Positions 8,347-16,733 of a DNA stretch of 64,000 bases are shown piece by piece; position 1 is the first letter of the stretch; each line of letters starts with the position of its first letter. The DNA is from Metallococcus carri. Lineage in GTDB: Bacteria; Actinomycetota; Actinomycetes; Actinomycetales; Dermatophilaceae. Both the position numbers and the translations under genes were made by a program. The stretch spans positions 1 to 64,000 of the forward strand of contig NZ_JAAOIV010000004.1 in assembly GCF_011440275.1 (NCBI RefSeq). The letters run 5' to 3'. The notes under the pieces are model-generated. The model made no database searches, had not been told where the DNA came from, and worked only from the letters and a program-made list of their open reading frames with translations.

Positions 8347-9305
8347 CGGACGGTGAGCAGGACCTTGCCGGTGACCCGGCGTTCGGCCAGGGCGGTCAGC
8401 GCCTCGCCGAGCTGGTCGAGGGGGAAGCGCGCACCGATCGGCGGGTCGAATCGGCCGCCGAAGAGCGCCACCAACTCGTCCCACTGCTTGCGCACCTCGG
8501 CCGGTCGCGGCATCCAGTAGGCACCCCAGCCGACGCCGACCACGCTGATGTTGTTGAGCAGCAACCGATTCACCTTCACCGTGGGAATCTCACCGCCGGT
8601 GAAACCGATGACCAGGAGCCGCCCGAGCGTCGCGAGCGAGCGCAGCGAGTCGGTGAACCGATCCCCACCGACCGGGTCCAGCACGACGTCGACGCCACGG
8701 CCGTCGGTGAGCTCCTTGACCGCGTCCTTGAAACCGTCGGCGCGCACCACTTCATCAGCGCCGGCGGCCCGCGCCACCGCCTCCTTGTCGTCCGAGGACA
8801 CCACCGCGATGGTCCGTGCTCCGGCCGCACGCGCGATCTGCAGCGCGGCGGTGCCGATGCCGCCGGCGGCACCGTGCACGAGCACCGTCTCACCCGATCG
8901 CAGGCCGCCGCGGTGCAACAGCGCGAAGAGGCAGGTGAGGTAGTTCATCGGCAGCGCCGCGGCCGCCTCGAAGGACACCGCATCCGGCAGCGGGAACACC
9001 ATCGCCGGGTCCACCGCAACCGTTTCAGCGAACCCGCCGAAGCCCGGGAACGCCGCCACCCGATCACCTGCGGCGAAGCCGGACCCGCCCGGCGCCGACC
9101 GCACGACGCCGCTCACCTCGGCGCCCGGCACGTACGGCGTCGGCGGCTGGATCTGGTATTCGCCCTTGGACTGCAACAGGTCCGGGAAGCTCACGCCGGC
9201 CACCTGGACGTCGACGATCACCTTGTCCGTTGCGTCCGGCTCGGGCAGGTCGACCACCTGCGCCACGCTCGGGCCCTCGGTCGAGACGAAGTGGATCGCG
9301 CGCAT
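8343..9305 (-). CDS. NADPH:quinone oxidoreductase-like zinc-free MDR protein
   Basis: 320 residues of the medium-chain dehydrogenase/reductase superfamily, QOR-type. The N-terminal GroES-like part has YVPGAEVSGVV; the cofactor domain has VLVHGAAGGIGTAALQIARAAGA, the A-A-G-G-V-G-type NADPH motif, and VDVVLDPVGGDRF. There are no zinc-ligand cysteines, as expected for quinone reductases and acryloyl-CoA-type reductases. The electron acceptor is unknown. It lies 9 bp downstream of the phosphatase gene and overlaps the DUF2332 start, suggesting a phosphatase-QOR-DUF2332 operon. Confidence 0.9.
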   Translation of the reverse strand: MRAIHFVSTEGPSVAQVVDLPEPDATDKVIVDVQVAGVSFPDLLQSKGEYQIQPPTPYVPGAEVSGVVRSAPGGSGFAAGDRVAAFPGFGGFAETVAVDPAMVFPLPDAVSFEAAAALPMNYLTCLFALLHRGGLRSGETVLVHGAAGGIGTAALQIARAAGARTIAVVSSDDKEAVARAAGADEVVRADGFKDAVKELTDGRGVDVVLDPVGGDRFTDSLRSLATLGRLLVIGFTGGEIPTVKVNRLLLNNISVVGVGWGAYWMPRPAEVRKQWDELVALFGGRFDPPIGARFPLDQLGEALTALAERRVTGKVLLTVR

Positions 9306-9314
9306 GGCTGCTCC

Positions 9315-9995
9315 TCAGCGGTAGGTCATGAGTTCGGGTTGGGATTCCAGATGACTGTGGTCGTTGAAACTCACCAGGGTGGGCGAATCGCCTTGACCGG
9401 CAACGACTTTGGTGACCGACGAGTTCATGCAGACCTCCTGCAATCGCGTCCACACATCGGCGTGGTCGCCCAACAGACCGGTCGCGATCGAGGCGACCGG
9501 GCCCCCCGAGGTGACCGCGATCGTCATACCGTCGCGATCGAGACATCGCTCACTCGCCTCGGCGACCCGCGCGCGAAAGCCCTGGAACGACTCCTCGTAG
9601 TCCGCGAACTCGCCCGAGGTCCACCGCTCCACCGCCGCGGTGAAGACGCTCTGGAAGGCGCGCCGCGGGTGCAGCGTCCGCGCCATGTCCGCCATCAGCA
9701 CCGAGCGATGGCGGTAGGCGGGGCGGTAGGCCCGCAGGATCGCGTCGTGGTCGTATTCGTCCCAGCCGGGGTCTTCCTCGATCTCCATCCGCCACCCGGC
9801 GGCGGCGCGCATCGTGCGGGCGGTCTGCTGGTGGCGCTTCATCGCACCGGTCACGATCCGCTCCGGCGCGACACCGCGCGCCCGCAGCGCCCGGCCCAGC
9901 GCGGCCGCCTGCCGAAGGCCGATCTCGGAGAGTTGGTCGTAGTCCCGTTTGCCGAAGGACGCCTGGCCATGGCGCACGAGCAACAGCACGGACAT
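9315..9995 (-). CDS. Histidine phosphatase (phosphoglycerate mutase-like)
   Basis: 226 residues. MSVLLLVRHGQASFGKRDYDQLSEIG carries the L-V-R-H-G motif with the phosphorylated His, followed by GLRQAAALGRAL; the second catalytic His falls in the T-S-G-G-P region (IAVTSGGPVASI), where the usual G-H is replaced, so activity may be altered. The start at 9995 (MSVLLLVRHG) is preferred over the ATG three codons upstream. No conserved substrate pocket identifies the reaction. It is divergent from the HTH regulator at 10052. Confidence 0.82.
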   Translation of the reverse strand: MSVLLLVRHGQASFGKRDYDQLSEIGLRQAAALGRALRARGVAPERIVTGAMKRHQQTARTMRAAAGWRMEIEEDPGWDEYDHDAILRAYRPAYRHRSVLMADMARTLHPRRAFQSVFTAAVERWTSGEFADYEESFQGFRARVAEASERCLDRDGMTIAVTSGGPVASIATGLLGDHADVWTRLQEVCMNSSVTKVVAGQGDSPTLVSFNDHSHLESQPELMTYR

Positions 9996-10051
9996 GACCG
10001 CCAACCTACCGACCCCTCGCCCCTCCTGTCCGAGGTCCTACAGTCGGATTC

Positions 10052-11023
10052 GTGGACGGACGGTTGACCGTGCTCGGGCTGGGTCCCGACGGCGAGGCGC
10101 TGTATCGACAGGTCTTGCGTATGCCGGGTGAGCCGCTGGCCGCGCACGCGCACCGGATCGGGTGCTCGCTGACCGATGCCGAAGCAGCGCTGGCCGACCT
10201 GCAGCGGCTGCGGCTGGTGCGGGTGGGTGACGACGGTGTGGTCAGCGCTGACCACCCGCGGGCTGCTCTCGAACGGGTGGTCAGCATCGAGGAGGCGCAG
10301 CTCGCCACCCGCCGCCAACAGCTCGCGAGAGTGCGCGACTCGATCGATGCCTTCGCTGCGGATTACCGTGTGGGACAAGAGCGTTCGTCCTCCACCGTGG
10401 CTCCGCGCGAGCGGGTGGACGCGGCCGTTGTCGCGGCGGTGCGCGAGCAGTTGATGGCTTCGACCGACGGCACAGTGCGGGTCGCGGTGCGCACCGTGCC
10501 TGCCGAGCGGCCGAGTGATCTGCCGGGGGCCTTGCAACAGGTGCACGCCGGGCGGGAGCAGCGAGCGCTCTATCTCGAGAGCATCGTCGATGCCGCCGGG
10601 GACTGGATGCGCGAATGGGCCGACGCGGGCGAGCAGCAGCGGGTCACCAAGCAGTTGCCGTCGGAATTCGTCTGTTTCGGCACCGAGTGCGCCCTGGCGA
10701 CGACCGAGTGGGGTCGCGCGGACGGTGACTTCGTCGTGCTGCGCGACCCGATGGTGGTGGCGGCCTTCGTCGAACTCTTCGACCGGGTGTGGCAGACCGC
10801 CGCGGTCGTCGACACCGGTGCCACCGAGGAGAGCCTGCTGCAACTCATGCGGCAGGGCCTGAAGGACGAGGCGATCGCTCGGGTGCTCGGGGTCTCCCTG
10901 CGCACCGTGCGCCGGCGGATCGCGACGCTCATGGCCGAGCACCAGGTCGACACCCGCTTCCAGCTCGCGCTCGAACTCGCCCGCCGCGAGGGTGACGACG
11001 CGACGCGCCCCGACGACCGCTGA
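10052..11023 (+). CDS. TrmB/LuxR-type HTH transcriptional regulator
   Basis: 323 residues. The C-terminal ~60 residues are a LuxR-like helix-turn-helix (LLQLMRQGLKDEAIARVLGVSLRTVRRRIATLM). The N terminus is a small winged-helix (EALYRQVLRMPGEPLAAHAHRIGCSLTDAEAALADLQRLRLVRV) typical of TrmB-like sensors, followed by a helical linker. A central region (roughly 130-240) probably binds a ligand. The gene at 23543 has the same layout and is a paralogue. TACAGT (10039-10044) ends 7 nt before the GTG, supporting leaderless initiation. Target genes unknown. Confidence 0.82.
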   Translation: MDGRLTVLGLGPDGEALYRQVLRMPGEPLAAHAHRIGCSLTDAEAALADLQRLRLVRVGDDGVVSADHPRAALERVVSIEEAQLATRRQQLARVRDSIDAFAADYRVGQERSSSTVAPRERVDAAVVAAVREQLMASTDGTVRVAVRTVPAERPSDLPGALQQVHAGREQRALYLESIVDAAGDWMREWADAGEQQRVTKQLPSEFVCFGTECALATTEWGRADGDFVVLRDPMVVAAFVELFDRVWQTAAVVDTGATEESLLQLMRQGLKDEAIARVLGVSLRTVRRRIATLMAEHQVDTRFQLALELARREGDDATRPDDR

Positions 11024-11063
11024 GGGCCGCCGGGGCGAGTCGGCTGGGAGGAGATTCGCAGGG

Positions 11064-11822
11064 TTACCGCTTGGCCGGAGCCAGGATGTACTGCATGCCC
11101 GACACGTCGGTGACAGTGCGGGTGCTCCACACCCACTCGCCACGGAAGTTCATCTCGACGATGTCGATCTTGTTGCCATGGACCGCCTTGACCCACGCCA
11201 CGTGGCCATACGTCCGGTTGGCGCCGTGCACGCCGGGCTGGAAGACCACCATCGAGTGGGCGTACGGCTTATAGGTCACCGTCCACCCTCGGGCCTTGGC
11301 GTTGCGGGCCATGTCCTTGGCGTTGCCCATGACCAATGGGTACTTGCCGGAGTAGGCCTTGAACTTCTCGTAGGCGCCCCAGGTGCACTGACCACCGCTG
11401 CCGGTGTTGTGGCCGATCGTCTGGCCCCACGTGCGCTTGACCCCACCGGGGTTCGTGGCAGGCGGTGGGTTCTTGGCGCCCTTGCACAGCGGCGCCACAC
11501 GGGTATTGGAGCCGGTGTACACATAGGCGTCAGAGACCCAGCGGCCATTGCCGATCTTGTCCCACCAGGTCGAGCTGCCGTAGGTGCCCGTGACCCGCTG
11601 TCCACGGGCCTGGCAGACGATGGTGACCTTGGCGCCCTTCTTCAGGGTGCCTACTGCCTTGGAATGTGTGGTCGCCTTGGCTCGCACGGTCAGCGGAGCC
11701 GACGCGGTGTGGACCGTGCCGTTCGCCGCCTGTGAGGTGGCAACGCCGATACCGACCACTCCGCCCGCGAGCATCGTGGTGCCGGCGGCACCCAGCGCGA
11801 GCGTTCTCTTCAGATTCTTCAC
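11064..11822 (-). CDS. Secreted SH3-CHAP amidase/endopeptidase
   Basis: 252 residues from GTG 11822, preceded by AAAGGA about 8 bp upstream. A signal peptide (LKRTLALGAAGTTMLAGGVV, ending near SQAA) is followed by a bacterial SH3-like domain (LTVRAKATTHSKAVGTLKKG, WWDKIGNGRWVSDAYV). The C-terminal half is a CHAP domain: GGQCTWGAYEKF has the catalytic Cys, YGHVAWV the His and VEMNFRG the third polar residue. CHAP enzymes cut peptidoglycan peptides or the amide bond. The N-terminal half is closely similar to that of the gene just upstream (11846-12646), so they share a duplicated secretion and wall-binding module with different catalytic domains. Confidence 0.9.
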   Translation of the reverse strand: MKNLKRTLALGAAGTTMLAGGVVGIGVATSQAANGTVHTASAPLTVRAKATTHSKAVGTLKKGAKVTIVCQARGQRVTGTYGSSTWWDKIGNGRWVSDAYVYTGSNTRVAPLCKGAKNPPPATNPGGVKRTWGQTIGHNTGSGGQCTWGAYEKFKAYSGKYPLVMGNAKDMARNAKARGWTVTYKPYAHSMVVFQPGVHGANRTYGHVAWVKAVHGNKIDIVEMNFRGEWVWSTRTVTDVSGMQYILAPAKR

Positions 11823-11845
11823 GATCGCTGTCCTTTCTCGATCGC

Positions 11846-12646
11846 TCAGTGCTGGACCGGCGCGTTGACCGAGATGTGGATGTGGTCGTAGTGACCCTGG
11901 GTGACCTGGCCGGGGCGGCCGTAGTCGCGCCAGCCCTCGCTCGCCCGCGACATGTTCCAGATCCGGTTCTGCCAGATCACGTACTGCACGTCGAGGCGGC
12001 CGGCATACTTGCGCAGCCACGCGGCGGCGGTGTTGCCCTCCTTCAAGTTCGCGCCCTTGGCGAAGGAGCCGAACCTGCCGGGGAAGCAGTCGAGTGCGTT
12101 GCCGCTGTTGTGGTCGGTCTTGCTGCCGGGCCGATAGGCGCTGACGTCACACCGGATGCCGGGGAAGGCCTTCTGCATCTCGGCGCGAACGAAGGCCGCG
12201 CGCTTGGTGAGATGCGGTGCCCGGCTCATCGCCGGCGGATAGGGGTTGGCCCGCGGTGCACCCGGCATCTTGCCCGTGCCCGTGTCACCGCCGGTGCTGC
12301 CGTTGCACAGCTTGGTGAAGCGGCCGCGGTGGCCGGTGGAGACATAGGCATCGGACACCCAGCGATTGGTGCCGATCTTGTCCCACCAGGTCGTGCTGCC
12401 CCACGGGCTGGTGACCCGCTGGCCGCGCTGCTGGCAGTAGATGGTGACCTTGGTGCCCTTGCGGAGGGCACCGACGGCCCGGGAATGCGTGGTCGGCTTC
12501 GCACGAACCGTGAGCGGGTCGCGCACCGTGTGGACCGTGCCGCTGCCGGCTGCCTGGGATGTGGCCATGTCGACGCCGACAATGCCGCCGGTGACCACCG
12601 CCGCGCCCGAGACGGTGAGCGCGAGGGTCTTCTTGATGCTGCGCAT
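11846..12646 (-). CDS. Secreted SH3 protein with ARB-07466/M15-like C-terminal domain
   Basis: 266 residues. Signal peptide (IKKTLALTVSGAAVVTGGIV, cleavage near SQAA), then an SH3-like domain almost parallel to its neighbour's (PLTVRAKPTTHSRAVGALRKG, WWDKIGTNRWVSDAYV). The C-terminal domain contains DHNSGNALDCFP and HYDHIHISVN, the metal-binding His/Asp pattern of the ARB-07466-like relatives of M15 peptidases, so a zinc D,D- or L,D-carboxypeptidase role is plausible but not proven. It is first in a two-gene minus-strand operon (23 bp to the CHAP gene) and divergent from the HTH/NBR1-like gene at 12830. Confidence 0.85.
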   Translation of the reverse strand: MRSIKKTLALTVSGAAVVTGGIVGVDMATSQAAGSGTVHTVRDPLTVRAKPTTHSRAVGALRKGTKVTIYCQQRGQRVTSPWGSTTWWDKIGTNRWVSDAYVSTGHRGRFTKLCNGSTGGDTGTGKMPGAPRANPYPPAMSRAPHLTKRAAFVRAEMQKAFPGIRCDVSAYRPGSKTDHNSGNALDCFPGRFGSFAKGANLKEGNTAAAWLRKYAGRLDVQYVIWQNRIWNMSRASEGWRDYGRPGQVTQGHYDHIHISVNAPVQH

Positions 12647-12728
12647 GAGATTCCTCCAGTGGTTGGGTGAAGCCGGTCATCCGGAGAGCGGGGGTGCTCG
12701 CCGACCGGCACCGCTACGAGGGCCGTCA

Positions 12729-12743
12729 GGTCCTGTCAGGACC
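12729..12743. promoter_or_regulatory. 15-bp perfect palindrome, candidate operator
   Basis: GGTCCTG-T-CAGGACC lies in the 183-bp divergent region between the hydrolase operon and the HTH/NBR1-like gene. A weaker TCAG/CTGA pair flanks it. A perfect 7-1-7 inverted repeat in this position suggests a regulator site, most simply for the adjacent HTH protein. Binding is inferred. Confidence 0.5.
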
Positions 12744-12829
12744 CGGATCTGACGGAGCCGTTGACGTATGCCGGACGTCAGACCGGACGAGTTCACCCCC
12801 TGTCCTCAGCACCCGAAGGCCACATTGCG

Positions 12830-13690
12830 ATGACCACGCTCGATGAACGCCAGGTCGTGACGCGGCGCTTTGCGCAGCTGCTGTCCGACCTCCGTCAGGA
12901 GGCGGGAGCCCCGTCCTTTCGTCAGATGGCAGCGCGGTCCGGCTGCATCTCGCACGCCACGCTGCACGAGGCGACCCAGGGCCGGCGGTTCCCCACCTGG
13001 GCGACCACTCGGCAGTTCCTGCTCGCCTGCGATCACGACCCCGCGCGCTGGCGCGGCGAATGGGAACGGTGCAACCGGCTGCTCCAGCGCACTCGTCCAG
13101 CGCCCGCACCCGAGCCGGCGCCCGCACCCGAGCCGCCGTCCGCACCCCAGCAGCGATCCCGCCGGCGCTCGCCCATCGTCGCGGTCGGGGCTGGGCTCAT
13201 CGGCGCGCTCATGGGCATCGTCGCGTTCATCGCGATGCGTCCGGTCAACCCCGACGCCATGGTCGTCAACGCGATGGTGGCCGGTGGCCAAGCCGCCGCA
13301 GTCACCTGCGAAGCAAGCCCCGGGTGGTCCGGCGCCACGGCAACGGCCGGAGCGGACGGCATACAGGTCAGTGACGGCCAGGCGCAGTCCTGTGCGTCCG
13401 TGCGCCCGGCGACTCGGGTGCACAAGACCTGGAAGGTGCACAACACGGGCAGGGGCACCTGGCCGGCGCGCATGCTGCACCGCGTGAGCAGCACCGGCGG
13501 CTGCGAGAGCACCGACCGGGTGCCGGTGCCCGCGGTCCGGCCCGGTCAGACGGTCGTCGTCGGCGTCGATGTGCGCACCGCAGCGAATCCAGTTCTGTGC
13601 CAACAGGTTTGGCGGATCCGTGACGCGTCCGGGCGCCCGGCGTTCGGCACGAACGCCGATCTACTCCTGCAGTTCCTGGTCGTTGCCTGA
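12830..13690 (+). CDS. Membrane-anchored HTH protein with NBR1/FW-like extracytoplasmic domain
   Basis: 286 residues. Residues 1-85 form an XRE-like domain (FAQLLSDLRQEAGAPSFRQM, SHATLHEATQGRRFPTW) as found in actinobacterial 'transcriptional regulator' membrane proteins. A Pro/Ala linker (PAPAPEPAPAPEPPSAP) leads to one transmembrane segment (IVAVGAGLIGALMGIVAFIA, about 115-135). The C-terminal part has THKTW-like and TWPA segments and VWRIRDASGRPAF, matching the tryptophan-rich NBR1 central (FW, Ig-like) domain known in bacterial cell-surface proteins. Topology suggests a cytoplasmic DNA-binding head and an outside Ig-like domain, possibly a one-component wall sensor. Divergent from two wall hydrolases. 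Confidence 0.72.
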   Translation: MTTLDERQVVTRRFAQLLSDLRQEAGAPSFRQMAARSGCISHATLHEATQGRRFPTWATTRQFLLACDHDPARWRGEWERCNRLLQRTRPAPAPEPAPAPEPPSAPQQRSRRRSPIVAVGAGLIGALMGIVAFIAMRPVNPDAMVVNAMVAGGQAAAVTCEASPGWSGATATAGADGIQVSDGQAQSCASVRPATRVHKTWKVHNTGRGTWPARMLHRVSSTGGCESTDRVPVPAVRPGQTVVVGVDVRTAANPVLCQQVWRIRDASGRPAFGTNADLLLQFLVVA

Positions 13691-13702
13691 GAGGGTGGAG
13701 GT

Positions 13703-14839
13703 ATGACGGAGCTCGCCAAGGGTGCCAACACGACAGTCCCCGACAGTGCGCTGAAGGCCACGCTGCGCTGGCAGCCGGGGCCTGGCGTGCCCGATGTCGA
13801 CGCCTCGGCGCTGCTGCTCGGCGCCGACGGCAAGGTCGCCTCGGACGCCGACTTCGTGTTCTACAACCAGCCGCGGCATACCTCGGGGTCGGTGCGGCAC
13901 GAGGGCAAGACGCCCGGGGCCGACGCGCTCGCAGTCGATCTGCCCGCCGTCCCGGCCGAGGTCGAACGCATCGTGCTCGCGGCGTCCGCCGACGGCGGCA
14001 CCTTCGGCCAGGTGCCGGGCCTGGTGCTCGAACTTGCCACCGCCGACGGTATGCCGGCCGCGACCTTCCCGATGACCGCCGAAGCCGAGACGGCATTCCT
14101 CTGCGGCGAGCTCTACCGGCGAGGCGGTGGATGGAAGCTGCGCGCCGTTGGGCAGGGCTACAGCAGCGGATTGGCAGGCATCGCAACGGATTTCGGCATC
14201 TCCGTCGAGGATGAGCCTGAGCCAGCCGCTCCCACTCCCGCGCCGCCTGCACCCGCCGGTGTCATCAACCTCACCAAGGGCGCCTCGATCAACCTGGCCA
14301 AGACCGCCGTCATCCGGGCGACCTGCACCTGGCCGACCAAGACCGACTACGACGTGCTCGCCCTCGTGGAGTACGCCGACGGCCACGTGGAGACGGTCTC
14401 CCAGTTCGGCACGACCGACGCCCCGGACGGCTGGCGCCCGCAGACCGCGGACGGTGCGGTGCGCCATCTCGGTGACATCAAGCGTGGCGGCGGTGAGGTG
14501 GCGACGGAGACGATCGAGATCGCGCTCAACGACTCGATCCGCGGTGTCGTGCCGTTCGTCTATTCGGCGCAGGGCAACGGTCTCGGCAGTTTCAAGAAGT
14601 ACCAAGTGAGCATGGACATCGACAACGGCTCGGGCGGCCAGGTCCACATCTCCTCGGTCGACGCCAACTCCTCGCGCTTCGTCTACACCTGCGTCCCCGG
14701 CATCATCATCAACGCCGGCGCCGAGGTGCGTGTGCAAGCGCTCGAGCTGTACTCGCAGAAGGGCTCCGAGCGCCGGCCGACGGTGACCAACGGCGTGGTG
14801 CGGATGGATGCCGGTCCCACCAACCTCTATAAGAAGTAG
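13703..14839 (+). CDS. Double TerD-family protein
   Basis: 378 residues made of two TerD-type beta-sandwich domains joined by a Pro/Ala linker near residue 178 (PEPAAPTPAPPAPAG). The first (ELAKGANTTVPDSALKATLRWQPG, DVDASALLLGADGKV, SDADFVFYNQPRH) keeps the D-x-D-x-S and D-x-D-F-V-F-Y-N calcium-site residues. The second (INLTKGASINLAKT) begins like TerD but has TDYDVLALVEYADG and lacks the standard N-Q site, so it is diverged. TerD proteins bind calcium and act in tellurite, phage and stress resistance, and in development in Streptomyces. No other ter genes are nearby. It starts 12 bp after the HTH/NBR1 gene, so both may be cotranscribed. Confidence 0.87.
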   Translation: MTELAKGANTTVPDSALKATLRWQPGPGVPDVDASALLLGADGKVASDADFVFYNQPRHTSGSVRHEGKTPGADALAVDLPAVPAEVERIVLAASADGGTFGQVPGLVLELATADGMPAATFPMTAEAETAFLCGELYRRGGGWKLRAVGQGYSSGLAGIATDFGISVEDEPEPAAPTPAPPAPAGVINLTKGASINLAKTAVIRATCTWPTKTDYDVLALVEYADGHVETVSQFGTTDAPDGWRPQTADGAVRHLGDIKRGGGEVATETIEIALNDSIRGVVPFVYSAQGNGLGSFKKYQVSMDIDNGSGGQVHISSVDANSSRFVYTCVPGIIINAGAEVRVQALELYSQKGSERRPTVTNGVVRMDAGPTNLYKK

Positions 14840-14852
14840 GTCGCGCGCCCGG

Positions 14853-14858
14853 TAGCCT
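14853..14858 (+). promoter_or_regulatory. Candidate -10 element of purA
   Basis: TAGCCT lies 45 bp upstream of the purA ATG, in the short gap after the TerD stop, with AAAGGGA as a ribosome site nearer the start. The hexamer fits the actinobacterial TAnnnT consensus; no clear -35 was seen. Confidence 0.4.
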
Positions 14859-14860
14859 GA

Positions 14861-16206
<1,346 letters not shown>

Positions 16207-16207
<1 letters not shown>

Positions 16208-16443
16208 TGATCGCGCGCACGCTCAGCGGCAACGCCCCGCCGTTGACCTTCCTCATCACCTTGTGGGCGCTGACCGTCATCTTCCTCGCGCTCGCCGTGG
16301 TCGGCGCCGTCGCCTGGTGGCGCGGCCGCTCCACCGCCACACCCGAGCAGCGCGGCAAACTCACCTGCCTGACCATGGCCGGCATACCGGCCGGGGTCGT
16401 CGGCCTCTTCCTGCTCAACTGGGCCATCGGTGTGACCTGGTAA
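16207..16443 (+). CDS. Small two-helix membrane protein, unknown
   Basis: 78 residues. ATG at 16207 overlaps the purA stop by one base, so it is translated from the purA message. Two hydrophobic helices (LTFLITLWALTVIFLALAVV and GIPAGVVGLFLLNWAIGVTW) flank a basic loop (WRGRSTATPEQRGK). No family recognised. The tight coupling with purA argues that it is real. Confidence 0.65.
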
Positions 16444-16494
16444 GGCGAGCCGGTCGGCATACGCTGAGCGCATCCAAGACCACGGGAGGTCGAG

Positions 16495-16710
16495 ATGGCC
16501 AGGTGCCAGGAGTGCCGCAAGCTCATCAACGGAACGCCGCGGACGACGCTCACCGGACGGACGGTGTGCCAGCGGTGCAGCGGGCTGCAGTCGACGACCG
16601 CTGCGGGCGTCATGCAGGGCGGGCTGCCCGGTGCGGTCGCGACCCGGGGCTGGTTCGGCGCGGTCTACGACACCGTCCGTGGCAAGAAGGGCCCGCGCAA
16701 GGAGGGCTGA
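16495..16710 (+). CDS. Small zinc-ribbon-like protein
   Basis: 71 residues, with GGGAGG ideally spaced before the ATG. Two CxxC pairs (CQEC at 4-7, CQRC at 25-28) form a likely zinc knuckle in the first 30 residues; the rest is a basic tail ending KKGPRKEG. It lies 24 bp ahead of lysS, whose own promoter (TAGACT at 16720) begins just after this stop codon. No family name assigned. Confidence 0.65.
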   Translation: MARCQECRKLINGTPRTTLTGRTVCQRCSGLQSTTAAGVMQGGLPGAVATRGWFGAVYDTVRGKKGPRKEG

Positions 16711-16733
16711 ATCCCCGCCTAGACTGACCTGCC

